This document shows positions 11,573-21,850 of a stretch of DNA of 64,000 nt, piece after piece. Each line of letters begins with the position of its first letter. Within the stretch, counting starts at the first letter, position 1. Where the stretch lies: NCBI RefSeq assembly GCF_964340395.1, contig NC_135550.1:3447001-3511000 (forward strand), written 5' to 3'. The position numbers and the translations under genes were made by a program. The notes under the pieces were generated by a model that did not search any database, had not been told where the DNA came from, and saw only the letters and a program-made list of their open reading frames with translations. Origin of the DNA: Glandiceps talaboti (Eukaryota; Hemichordata; Enteropneusta; Spengelidae).

Positions 11573-13439
11573 ATGGCGGGTTCAAGTACAAGTCGCGTAA
11601 GTTCTGCAAGTGTAAAAATCTGTCACCAGTCCTCATTGATCGACAAGATCAGACACCAAAGAGATGATGAGATATTCTGTGATATGACGTTACGTGTAGA
11701 AGAACGAGAATTCAAGGTCCACCGTAATGTGTTGGCAGCATGTAGTCCGTACTTCGAGTCAATGCTACGGAGTTGAATGAAAGAAGCTGCAAGTGGAAGT
11801 GTAGAACTGCAGTGTACGTCCGCTGATGGTATGGAAGCAATTCTTGATTTTATCTATTCTGGTACGATCAACTTGAACTTGGACAATGTATTTGACATTT
11901 TGAAAGGCACAGACTTCTTTATGATGACGCATCTGCAAGAGTACTGTGAAAGTTATCTCCAAGGAGAGTTAAATTCAACCAACTGTCTCCAAATGAAGAA
12001 GATGGCCGAGCAGTTCAGAATGAAGAGTTTGTCAGCAGAGACGCAGAAAGTGTTGGGATATCACTTCAGCGAAATCATGCGAAAAAATGAAGATGATATG
12101 CTGCGCCTGTCAGCTGATGAACTCTGTTCGATAATATCCAATGAGGGCATACAAATACGAGAAGAAGACTTATTTGACTTTCTAGTGAAATGGGTAAATG
12201 TTGAGAGGAGAAAACGTAAATCCAAATTCCCAGAGTTGATGAGCCACATCCGACTTGGACACGTGGACAAAAAATTCCTACTTGACCGGGTAGAAGTGGA
12301 GCCATTAGTGAAGGCAAGTCCAGAGTGTAAAATGTATGTCATGGAAGCAACACGGTTCCATCTCGCAAACGATGATGACAACAGTGACAATATCCGACTG
12401 CAGCTCAGATGTGAAATACTGATTGATGTCATTCTCGTGTGCTGTGGTATAACATTTGAGAGAACTGATAGAACATCAGAAGTCCAGAGAGCAATGCCAA
12501 ATATGCTTGGATACATTTTGAGTAAAGACCAATGGGTGACATTGCCTTCAGCTGACACCGTCCTTCCAGTCACAAGCCCACCTTTATCAGTAGCTCTGAA
12601 CAATAACTTAGTACTTATATCAAATACAACAACTGCAGTGTATAACCCATTGCAGAATAAATGGGATTATACGATATATACACCGAGTTTACTCGCTCAT
12701 ACTTTTGGTGCAGCCGTAGTATGCAATAACAAAATATATGTTATCGGTGGAGAGAGTAACCCCAAATCCATTGAGATGCTTAATCCTCACACAAACCGTT
12801 GGATGAGAAAGAGGTCATCTCCAGAGGCGTATGTTACTCCCGATGTCGTAGTTGTGAATGATAGATACATATATCTATACGTACGTCACCATCCAGGCGT
12901 CATCAATCGCTATGATACTCGTGAAGACAAATGGTCGAGTGAAGATTTGAATATTGAAATGGATGACTTGAGAAGAACCCAGACCGTCTTTCCTAGTATT
13001 GGAAGGAGAACACCAGATGGTTATGAGATCAATGACTTCGGTAGCTTCAAGATGGTGTATTCGGCTGAAAGCCAAGAATTTACACTGAGTCCAGCTGATA
13101 ATCCACCTCTGGAAAATAAAGATTTCCAGGCTAAAAGTGCAATCATAGATGCAGCTGTGTGTGTAGTCAATAATGATGGAGATGTGGTGGAGGAACCGTG
13201 CATGATAATCTTCTCAGGGAGTATAGAAGATTGAGTACAAATGCAACATATTTATTCCAGTCTGCCACAAACTCGTGGAAGAAACTCGCCTCGGCTCCCA
13301 TTAAAGTGTGTAGAGCAGCTTGTGGCTTGGTTCAGATTCCTGTAAAATACTTGTGGGATTTGGCATGAAAACTTCCCCAGGACAAGTACGGCACCTGTAC
13401 AAAACATGGCAAGAGTTGAAAAAACAGTGGACTGACTAA
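11573..13439 (+). pseudogene. Intronless BTB-BACK-Kelch (KLHL-type) gene with nonsense and frameshift lesions
   Basis: KLHL proteins are substrate adaptors for cullin-3 ubiquitin ligases. The ATG at 11573 has A at -3 and G at +4; an in-frame ATG at 11489 is a weaker choice. The BTB domain starts at FCDMTLRVEEREFKVHRNVL and includes AACSPYFESMLRS. It then meets one TGA (11774-11776) exactly where the family has Gly in S-G-M-K-E. The same frame resumes with MKEAASGSVEL and runs through the rest of BTB, the BACK domain (NCLQMKKMAEQFRM to VEATRFHL region, about 11950-12370) and Kelch blades (FGAAVVCNNKIYVIGG) to 13234. A shift near 13230 moves the frame to TNATYLFQSATNSWKKLASA, and a second near 13345 to SPGQVRHLYKTWQELKKQ and a stop at 13437. 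So there is one nonsense and two frameshift lesions, otherwise well preserved. It is probably a young pseudogene or retrocopy; sequencing error is the alternative. Confidence 0.85.
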
Positions 13440-13780
13440 GTACATCTTGGTTACATCAAACAGGGTGACCGTACCGCCAATAGACCCACAGTAATGTCAA
13501 CGATACCCGTTTAACACTTGCTGCAGTGCCGAAAGGAGTCAGAAACTTTACCGTACAAAGAAACATCGAAGTACAGTTGACAGGTCGTAGGTCAAAGTGC
13601 GTCATCACGTAACACGTGAACCACAGTCCCTCTGTGCGTGAACGTAAACAAAACATCAATGGCGGCAACTGTGTTTCGGAGCGAGAGCTTCGTACATGTA
13701 CCATTCTATGCTTTTGCATCGTGGCTATCACGTCGTAACAAATTGTATCGCAGCATTATTTACCGTTTATCATCGAAACC
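13440..13780. other. Gene-free spacer
   Basis: No coding region is seen between the Kelch gene and the small helix-turn-helix ORF. Several CG-containing strings and a (AAC)-poor flank give no clear promoter element. Confidence 0.3.
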
Positions 13781-13993
13781 ATGGCGAAGGCTGTTCGGAA
13801 GACGTTGACTTTGAACGAGAAGGTCGAGATTATCAGTCTGTACAAAGCGAGTGGTTGTTCTGTGGGCTCACGCAAACTGGCTGAGAAGTATGGTGTTGGG
13901 CGTACCCAGATACTGATCATAAAGAAACGCAGGTCTAAATTTTTGGAGGAGTTCGAAAGCAACGCACCAGGTGATCGTAAAAGAAAGATTTGA
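13781..13993 (+). CDS. Orphan CENP-B/pogo-type N-terminal helix-turn-helix, 70 aa
   Basis: The ORF begins MAKAVRKTLTLNEKVEIISL and continues with SRKLAEKYGVGRTQI and IIKKRRSKFLEEFE. This is the N-terminal DNA-binding helix-turn-helix of CENP-B, Jerky and Tigger/pogo transposases, where E-K-V-E-I-I and S-x-R-x-L-A-E-K-Y-G-V are hallmarks. It stops after about 70 residues at a basic tail (DRKRKI). The second CENP-B helix-turn-helix and the DDE domain are absent downstream. The start has a good context (ACCATGG). It may be a 3'-truncated transposon copy, or a stand-alone DNA-binding peptide; the frame is intact, which is compatible with either. Confidence 0.7.
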   Translation: MAKAVRKTLTLNEKVEIISLYKASGCSVGSRKLAEKYGVGRTQILIIKKRRSKFLEEFESNAPGDRKRKI

Positions 13994-15019
13994 AAGACGA
14001 AAAACTGTGTTACATAAATTCATGATTGATATTTTTCACAGAAACTGCAAAATTACTTCTAGAATGTATGCAAAGCAGAGTTGTCATTGAATTGTAAATA
14101 CATGTACATGTATTTTTGATGTGAGATTAAATAATTAGTTTTTAAACCCTTAATATTATGTTGTATTTAGTTTGTGTCCCCACTTCTCTTAACTTCTAAA
14201 TGTTTTGGCCACCTGATTACAAAAACAACCAACCCTCTACAGAAAGGCCACCTCTCTATAGTGGCCACATTTTGTTAGTCCCTTGACTGACCACTATACA
14301 CAGGTTTGACTGTATGTACAATTACAAACATTTTACACAGTTATTAGTCTTTTGCCATTTATTGAGTTACAAACAAGGACCTTGTATATGTTGTTTCATA
14401 TTGATTTTCCAAGTAGCAAGCATGATAAAATTGTTTTAAAGATTAAAAATCAATTTTCATCCAAATGGCCACTTTAAACAACCTCAAATTTGTGTCACTT
14501 GTCAATCTTTATCTTTCTGTCACTTGTCAATATTCCTGGACCTTTTACATGATAATTATCAAATGTGTGTTAATATCATTCACAATGAAATATATCAAAT
14601 TCTATGGACTTTTACTTCTCTTTAGTTTGGTACATGTATAGTCCCCAAATTCTATCTTCTGCTCTGAAAATATGGTAATGATATGCAAATTATCATGTAA
14701 ATTACATTATCCCACTTCTTCATCAAATATAGGAAAACCCCTGTATGCAAATATGTATGTACGTAAACATGTACATAAACAGGCTTTAGAAGAAACTGAA
14801 TGAGGACTAGTAGATTTCCAAGCAGGACTAGTGGATTTCAATTTCCACTAGTCCTGGTCTAGTAGGTTTTCACAGAAAATTCTAACCCTAGGCCCTGGAG
14901 ACTGAATGACAGGTTTATTGAGGAGTAAAAAAAAAGAAAGAAAAAAAAATCGCATAGTCGCACCATTTTAGTCAGTCTGCCCTGACCAGAACCAATTCTT
15001 TTTTTTTGGCCCAACATAC
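13994..15019. other. No gene seen
   Basis: AT-rich non-coding DNA. A short inverted pair built on GGACTAGT/ACTAGTCC occurs at about 14800-14870; similar ACTAGTCC wording recurs at about 31535, so this may be a trace of a dispersed repeat. Confidence 0.3.
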
Positions 15020-15125
15020 CTTTCTCGCCACACCATCGCAGTGACAACCAGTCAGGGTCGCATCCTTTTGCCAAAAAGGCTTTAGCCACATCGAGTGGTT
15101 TCTCCCTCGACTGTCTACGAGACAT
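15020..15125 (-). CDS. Possible first coding exon, unknown protein
   Basis: On the minus strand an ATG at 15125 opens MSRRQSREKPLDVAKAFLAK and continues GCDPDWLSLRWCGEK, then meets a GTATGTTGG donor below 15020. Codon composition is clearly unlike the T-rich sequence after the donor, where the frame turns into poly-Phe. I do not recognise the family. The remaining exons would lie at lower coordinates; the open stretch at minus 15945-16235 lies on the wrong side to belong to it. Confidence 0.4.
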
Positions 15126-16760
15126 GTATTTACCATTACGTTCCTAACATAAAAATGAGATTTATTGGCATTAACTTAGGCAATTAACGGTTACAGCAAT
15201 ACAGCGTGACTATCATTCATATGACAGGGGAAGTGAGGAAACACTTACAATTAATATGGTAAAATTCAAACAAACAACCAGTCGTCTAGTTATCCACGCT
15301 GCATTTGATGATGGACAGACGTGCGCTAAATTTAGGTATTACGTTACATGAAACATCGCTACCTCACATCTCTCAACCCATGGAGCTCCATCATGTCCAT
15401 GCTCAACCGCACGTCAAAGTGGTTGTTTATTAATGTTCATCATGATACTTACGATCAAAAACTCTGCGTTTACTGTGAAATATACAGAGACTTTATCTAT
15501 ATACCTACCTTTTCTGAATTAGCGTCCATACTGTGTACCCGGAATGTGTGCACATCTGCGCACGCCGACCTCACACTCCCGGTGGGCCTAATAGTCTCGC
15601 TTCCAGACTCTCGTCGTTGAGGGCATTAGCCCCCCCCCCCCCCCCCCGCCCTCGACCTGCATTTATCCAGCTTGCATTTCTGTAGTATCCCTCATTAGAC
15701 CTTTTTTTGTATTGTAAACTTTCTCAGCCGCGTATGAGCTAATTCAATGAAATGCCTGTGATGGCTACACTATTAACTAAACTTGATTTAAATAGATATA
15801 GCAACGGTATTATATCATGCGTAGATGTTTTACCAACTGAAACACTCTTGTCTAAATTGTGACATTGCCTCGTCCTGCTTGCAGATGGTGCATATGTCTA
15901 CGTTCCTGTCAGACGACTGACTCCACATTACAATTCTCCCGATGCTAAAGTGCAAGTGTGACCCATTGAGAACTTCCCAACCTCAGATTTTCGAGATTAG
16001 TTAATATGCTAAGCTGGTAGAATGTACTAATAGTGGTCTCATCATTTATATCAACAGAAATAAAGAATTGTTCTGCCCATCTCTTGTCAGTGTATGCATG
16101 GACACTCAGACCACTATAGAAACTAAGACTAAAATATAAACTAGCAAGTAGTCTTGCTGATAAACGTTGGGGCTTTCTTCCGACGAAGTTCGCTGTGACG
16201 CCTATCCTTGTTGTATTGTAAATTCGGAATGACACACGAGGTCTAGCAACTAGACTAGGACATGAGTAGCTGCATGAGTAGCTGTGGCCAGATTCTTATA
16301 GCAAGTATTCATAGTAGGAGAACAGAAACATAAAAAGACTTATTTTTTCTTTATTGTTTATTATACGTTTGTAGTGTTATTTTAAAATCTTGCATTTGTA
16401 TTGCAATTGATTGGCATGATTGGCGTGACTTGAACGCTTATAACTTTGATTGTTAACGTTCGAACACGCAGAACAATTAATAGCCACCTTAGCTCTGATA
16501 TATGCTTTGAGAACTCTGTCAGCAGTTGTGTCGCAGTTCTCAGTGCATATTTCTATGATAGTCTAAGTTAGATTTTATACTCTTAGTTAGAAATTGTCGG
16601 ATTATATCCGATAAAACGTGAACTGTCCAATATTATAGTCTATGTTAGATTTTATACTGTAATTAGGTAGAAATTATCGGAACAATCTCAGTTAGAGTCT
16701 AATAGTAGACGTGCTGGTTGGGAGGCCGGGGTTGTGATGAGTCGTGTGCAGTCTAAATAT
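15126..16760. other. No confident gene
   Basis: A poly-C run lies at about 15630-15647. The minus-strand frame 16235-15945 (96 codons, beginning MSFRIYNTTRIGVTANFVG) looks protein-like, and the minus strand just below it contains ICTICKQDE, a C-x2-C pair as in the zinc knuckle at LINE C-termini. That is too little to call a gene or an element. Confidence 0.3.
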
Positions 16761-16761
16761 T

Positions 16762-16912
16762 AAAGTCTAAGTTAGATATTATCTGATTATTATCCGATAA
16801 TGGAAAATGTGCAATGTCGCGGCTTCATGTCTTTTTTTTTTATACCTGACCTCATGAAGACACGACATTACACAAATAGCCATTATCGAATAAAATCTTA
16901 TGTTAGACTCTA
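16762..16912. repeat. Imperfect hairpin, arms ~65 bp
   Basis: The left arm (AGTCTAAGTTAGAT, then CCGATAATGG, TGCAATGTCG, CTTCATG) is repeated in reverse complement on the right (CATGAAG, CGACATTACA, CCATTATCGA, ATGTTAGACT), with a T-rich loop of about 25 bp. Direct relatives of the arm (TCTAAGTTAGATTTTATACT, near 16562 and 16640) precede it. This is typical of a decayed foldback or MITE element. Confidence 0.65.
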
Positions 16913-18755
16913 GGTTAGATGCAGGCTGTAACTTACTTTTGATGACATTATCAACACAGTCAGTACGATCTGTGTCAGAAAAAAATCGATATTCTTTTCA
17001 CTAAACTTTGCAACATTGTATAATCAATCGATATTGTAGCTGTCAATCAATTATTGCTGCCTTAAATGCTTTGTGGAATAGCTTACAAATGAGAGCCTCC
17101 CTGTGCCCTGGACCATAGTGTCTCTATCTCTGTCTTGCCGTCTCTACTTCCGCCCCTGTCTGAGTATCTCAACCTCTAGCCTGTATCTTAAAACCTCTAG
17201 AAAATCACAATAACATTTCCTATAGAAATGCAAACCTGTTTCAAAGTCATGGCTCTTCGCCCGGGGCTATTCGTATAAGAATGTCAACCTCATGATTAAT
17301 CTAAACTAGGGAAGTTAATCACATGCATGTTTCAAGTCATAAAATTATATTTGCATAATATAGTTACATAATGTTGACATCATTTAGTATTTTATCAAGG
17401 TTAAAATCACAGTATGTTTATCTTTATTTCATGTCATTTTAACTTTTAGTGAAGTTCATCAATCCACTGATTCTGATAGGAGGTGACCACTATTTGGGTG
17501 GAGTTCCCATTGCAGTCAAAACAAGATCGAAAGCACAATACACCAAAATACACTGTGATAATACACTGTTATTACATCGGAGCTGTTTATTTTACGGCTG
17601 CAAATTTTAATACCCCCCCCCCCCCCAGCCCAAAGAAAAGTGAGCCTTGGATATTTACAGTTTCAACACAAACAATAAATTGCAACAATGTATAAAATAT
17701 TATGTAAATGAGCCATCTAGGGTTGCACTGTCTAGAGAGAGGTCGTAGCACAAGGCAACAACTGCACCGGCAACTACATTGCACAATAGCTACATTATCA
17801 AAACTATCTTTTCATTTAGAAGGCAGCTTTGATGTCGATATGAATAGGATTTAGGAAATAATCCACTATTTATCAGTGGTAATCAGTAGTTCAACTTTCT
17901 AATAAACTGTTTAAGGCCCAGTTTGTGTGGCAAGACACTGTCAAGTCGTCTCTTTGTCATTGAGTCTTCTTGGCAAAGCAGTAGAGAAAAATAAGTATAT
18001 TGAAAATATGTGACTAAATGCACTGAATAACACATAAACAAGAATGAATATTGTAAATTTTTGTAAGGGCATGTTTTATTGACAATCATGACCTCCTTTT
18101 GGATGGCATAATTAATTTTCGTTTAGGTATTTAGAAATCTGCATGTAGTTCATACATTATCTTCCACCAGATGCGCAATGGTGCTGCCGAACTCATCATT
18201 TTGTTTGATCATAATTGACAACTGGATTTGTATCATGAATGTATGGACTGGAATTCGAATCGAAGTAGGGTCAAGACTAGACTGAAAGGTTCAGTTGTTT
18301 ATTGGCACTCCTTAAGTCATGCCAAACACATTTAGAATGAGGTAAGGAGTGCGAATAAACGACCGAACCTTCCAGTCTAGGTCAAGACAAGAGTGGTTGT
18401 CTAGGGCGACTGAAAACTAACACACTGTCGTACTTCTCAAAATAAATTCATTTAGCCAGTGTGTGTTATAGCTCAACTTACATCTATGATTCATGAACTC
18501 TCCAAAACATTATGTGAATTACAAATGCCTTGACAATTGGGAAAGCTTGATCAAATTGTATTTATCATTGTAAACTATGTGATGGCCATCAAACAGTCTT
18601 ACAGGTAACATCAAGTTCCTGGTGATAGCTAGGTGTTTGATGATGATATTGACTGAGTCTAGCTGCTTTATCTGGGTAAAATAACTTCAAAATCATGAAG
18701 TGACCATACTTCTAGAGTCTATTTCATACATCTGCGCATAACCGAGGACCCAACA

Positions 18756-18801
<46 letters not shown>

Positions 18802-18889
18802 TGAGAGAGTGAGAGAGGTGAAAAGAAAGAAAAAAGTCTATATATATAACTTTACACCGAGGTTCTCTATATATTAAATAATATCGTAA
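16913..18889. other. No gene seen; poly-C and (TG)n runs
   Basis: The stretch holds a poly-C run at about 17615-17628 and a (GT)n microsatellite at about 18760-18800. Near 18270-18390 a short inverted pair (GACTGGAAGGTTC type) flanks GGAGTGC/GCACTCC. Nothing coding is supported. Confidence 0.35.
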
Positions 18890-19421
18890 ACCATACAGTT
18901 CTGACCCAAATATTTCGAAGAGACTGAGCTTCTCTTCACCGGTGGGTCTCCAGTTCTGTCAAAGAAATCAAGTCCTGTTAAATTTTAAATACTGAGAACA
19001 GCAGTTATTGTCATGCAAAATAGTGTTTTTGTCCTGGAATGGTATGAATATTACACACAGCCAGCTGTAGCTGTTGAGTACTGGTGATTATTGGTTACTA
19101 TGTTACTGCTTTCTATTGATGCCATTGGTAAGTGACTGTATCTATTTACCCCCATTGATCCACGTATCCGTAGCTGACGGTAGGTTTTATCTGGTGTGTA
19201 GAGTTTTTCAATTGCTATGATCCTGAAGTGTTTGATTGAGTGAGATGGTCCGTTGAAGTAACTGGTTCGTATTTATTGTTTTCCTGATTTGTGATAGGTG
19301 ATCTGGTTTCTCCTACATAGACAATTTTTTTTTCGCAATGTATTGCATACACTAGGTTTGCTGTCACAGTGATGGAAAAAAAATTGCTGCCATACCCACT
19401 TCCTCCATCCACCAACCCCAC
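18890..19421 (-). mobile_element. Penelope-like element 3' part with decayed GIY-YIG domain
   Basis: The minus strand reads NLVYAIHCEK then VYVGET, the opening of the GIY-YIG endonuclease domain that follows the reverse transcriptase in Penelope-like retroelements. After a frameshift the same strand gives YFNGPSHSIKHFRIIAIEKL and TPDKTYRQLR, the standard middle of that domain. At 18917-18950 the minus strand carries GGTGAAGAGAAGCTCAGTCT then TCGAAATAT, the kind of string seen near the 3' ends of such elements. The Cys between the two halves of CEKxxK and the arginine helix are damaged, and the reverse transcriptase part is not present upstream. It is a dead 5'-truncated copy. Confidence 0.65.
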
Positions 19422-19493
19422 CCCCAGAAATCAAATGGTTCTCCCCTAAATTCTGACATATTGTAGAAAACCATCTCGAAAATTTGAGTTTAC

Positions 19494-19686
19494 CTCCAAG
19501 TTATTTGATATTTTAGTTGCCACTATTTGGTTATGACCACTGGCTATCCTGTTTTTAGTTCTGCATATTGTCCTTGGATTCAGTCCAAATCCCAAAACTG
19601 GACCTAATGCCAGTGCTGTACTTGATGTACCATGTTGTGCCATGTACTGACCAACTACCATAGGAATTTCATTTGTAACTTGTGAC
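19494..19686 (-). CDS. Putative minus-strand exon, 193 nt
   Basis: The acceptor TTTCTTGTGTTTAG and the donor GTAAAC flank a stretch open only in one frame, giving SQVTNEIPMVVGQYMAQHG and later LGPVLGFGLNPRTI. It ends cleanly at LE before the donor, in phase 0, and would begin with one base completing a split codon. The family is unknown to me. It may pair with 19803-20032. Confidence 0.4.
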
Positions 19687-19802
19687 CTAAACACAAGAAA
19701 TATCACAAAGTTGTTGAATAATAATCAAGAATTGTATTAACATGACTTCTTTTTTAAATATAGGTAGAAAGTGTAAAGAAGATGTTGGAGTCCTACAGTT
19801 AC

Positions 19803-20032
19803 CTGAAATAGCAAAGTGTATGCAACATTTGCCAACAAGGAAGATGTCCGTTGGTGTTGTAAAACCTCCCTGGACACACTGTGTTGCCTGTTTGTAGAGA
19901 TGGACTTGTGTATCGTATGATACAGTCCTGGCGCATGTGAATATGACAACATACGCGTGTAGTCCATCAACGGTGTCGGATTCTCTTGAAATTTGAGGGA
20001 CTGTTGAAGTTTGCCAACAAGGCTTGGGAAAT
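19803..20032 (-). CDS. Putative minus-strand exon, 230 nt, frame uncertain
   Basis: The acceptor GGTATTTTGCAG and donor GTAACTG bound this segment. Two frames are fully open (ending VAYTLLFQ or CCIHFAIS). The frame whose phase would match the next exon contains one TGA. Within the second frame AYVVIFTCART loosely recalls the start of BEL/Pao integrases, which is too weak to use. I call an exon from the splice signals only. Confidence 0.3.
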
Positions 20033-20065
20033 CTGCAAAATACCCAAAAAGAAAGAATGATATAT

Positions 20066-20117
20066 TGAACCACCCCCCATCCCCCACCCCACCCCCCACC
20101 CCCCACCCCCCACCCTC
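20066..20117 (-). other. G-rich tract with quadruplex potential
   Basis: The plus strand has seven or more runs of 4-6 C separated by A or T; the minus strand therefore has G-runs in the pattern needed for a G-quadruplex. The tract sits just upstream of the putative exon at 19803-20032. Confidence 0.6.
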
Positions 20118-20363
20118 AATGTAATATAGTCTGTTCATGGGCATTGACTAGCTAACTGAAAGATGAAAGATTATACAGTTTGGCCACTGGGAGTGCTATT
20201 CAGATTTTTAGTTGCAGTACGACTTACGAGTACACGTTAGAACTTGTTCTGTACCACCACCATCTCACTGTAAAACTCAATAGTATTGAAGGCAAGATAT
20301 CTTTTGAACACTTTGATATGTAATTTTTACAAACTGTTCCATGTTGTTTGGCATGATAAGTAG

Positions 20364-20576
20364 CAATCTGATTAAAATCCGATGTGGTGAAAGCGGCTAG
20401 ATGTCCTTATTTACCTCTATTCATCGTGTTGTGACGTTTGTTTTGTTCGGAGTGACGTTTGTTTTGTTCGGAGTGATCGCCGCCTTCGGCGATCACTCCG
20501 AACAAAACAAACGTGATGAATAGAGGTAAATAAGGACATCAAGCCGCTTTCACAACATCGGATTTTAATCAGATTG
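20364..20576. mobile_element. Near-perfect 213-bp hairpin (foldback element)
   Basis: The left end CAATCTGATTAAAATCCGAT is mirrored by ATCGGATTTTAATCAGATTG on the right. The arms continue through AAGCGGCT, TGTCCTTATTTACCTCTATT and AAACAAA, closing on a short loop at GCCGCCTTCGGCG. The left arm has an extra repeat of about 25 bp (GTGACGTTTGTTTTGTTCGG occurs twice), so one side bulges. The arms are almost identical, which means recent origin or continuing correction. No coding capacity. Confidence 0.85.
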
Positions 20577-20699
20577 GCGCACGTGATACACATCACTTCT
20601 GGAAACGAGGTTGTAAACAAACGCGCAATCATTGAAGTGCCAAAATCAATTTATTTATGTCATTTATATTTATTAAAATGAAAACATGTCACAGTGGTT

Positions 20700-20912
20700 T
20701 ACAAGTCGTAGGTCGCAGTTGTACAAGTCGCAGGTCGCAATTATGGAAGTCGCAGGTCGCAGTTGTGCAAGTCGCAGATCACAGTTGTGCAAGTCGCAGT
20801 CGCAGGTCGCAATTGTGCAAGTCGCAAGTCGCAGTTGTGCAAGTCGCAGGTCGCAGTTGTGCAAGTCGCAGATCGCAATTGTGCAAGTCGCGGGTCGCAG
20901 GTCGCATGTCGT
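20700..20912. repeat. 22-bp minisatellite (AAGTCGCAGGTCGCAGTTGTGC)-type
   Basis: About nine copies of a 22-bp unit built from AAGTCGCAGGTCGCAGTTG, with an 11-bp inner rhythm (GTCGCA spaced by 11), fill the stretch. Variants carry GATCAC or GATCGC. Frames on both strands stay open because stops are rare in the unit; these are not genes. Confidence 0.9.
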
Positions 20913-21299
20913 AATCGGATTTCCATATGTTAGACATGCATTACGCATGTTGATGTTACGTCCCAGTCCGCCCTATTCTATTTATATTTCAGCACGTTTT
21001 AACACAGGCGGAATAGGCATCCAGAGTGGTGCATTTTTATTGTCTTAATAAAATGTACGAGACGCTGTGTAAATTCATGTTTACTATTGTTTCCACCAAC
21101 TGATTACAGTATACAGTACGCATGCGTTCCAATGTAGCGATATATAGCTGCGATATATTGGATAGTCGCGTGCTGGACGCGATGACCACACACTGCGTTC
21201 ACTCCTAAATAGTATATAGGCTACCGATTCTCTATTGATAAAATTGATACACACTTGCAATCTTTCGCCATTTTCATCTCAATTTACCGTCAAACTTAA

Positions 21300-21850
21300 A
21301 GGCCCAGTTACACGATGCAACTCAAGAAGCAATTTGTCGCATGCGACGAGGCTAGCAACTGCGACGGGAGCGCGTACACGATGCAACTAGTTGCATGGTG
21401 AGTCGCAAGAGCTAACTGTTGCACATGCGTAAATATATAAAAGTTACAGGTCATCGAGGTCAAGTCTTCTAGCGGCAGGAATTTGGCAAAAATGCTATGA
21501 AATTGCTAATATTTACGAATAAAATGACTGAAAACTTGTTGAGGTATCGATAGTAAAACTCTATTCAATTCGAAGTTCGTTTAGGGCGATGTTGATCTTT
21601 CCGATGTCGCTACTTGCATTCAAGTTGGAAATAAAATGATATTCAGCGGAAATCAAGCATTCATAGACATTGTATACTATTTATAAGTGGTAATCGTGGT
21701 GATAAATCGAAATGATATAAAAAATACTTGCTGAAATAGAATATTTATACTAAAAACGTTCAATGTTCGAAGCCATAACATTGAACGTCATTTGACACGT
21801 AGGTATATGTCAAAGGTTATTGCTTGCGACGCGACGAAGTGGTCAAACCG
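21300..21850 (+). mobile_element. MITE-like element, copy 1
   Basis: It starts AGGCCCAGTTACACGATGCA and contains GTCGCATGCGACGAGGCTAG and CTAGTTGCAT. Its interior (AATTGCTAATATTTACG, TGAGGTATCGATAGTAAAAC, AACGTCATTTGACAC, CAAAGGTTATTGCTTGCGAC) recurs in reverse order and strand at 53930-54523. The right end here looks truncated or rearranged. No transposase frame is present, so this is a non-autonomous element. Confidence 0.7.

Noticed and set aside
11774-11776. Selenocysteine at the TGA in the Kelch gene
   Set aside because: The family has Gly at this position and the gene carries two further frameshifts; no SECIS-like structure was noticed.
19687-20106. BEL/Pao integrase based on AYVVIFTCART
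   Set aside because: Only a short resemblance; no catalytic residues follow and splice signals bound the segment.
20657-21048. Overlapping frames of 60-120 codons across the 22-bp minisatellite
   Set aside because: Open on both strands because the unit has few stops; peptides simply repeat the unit.
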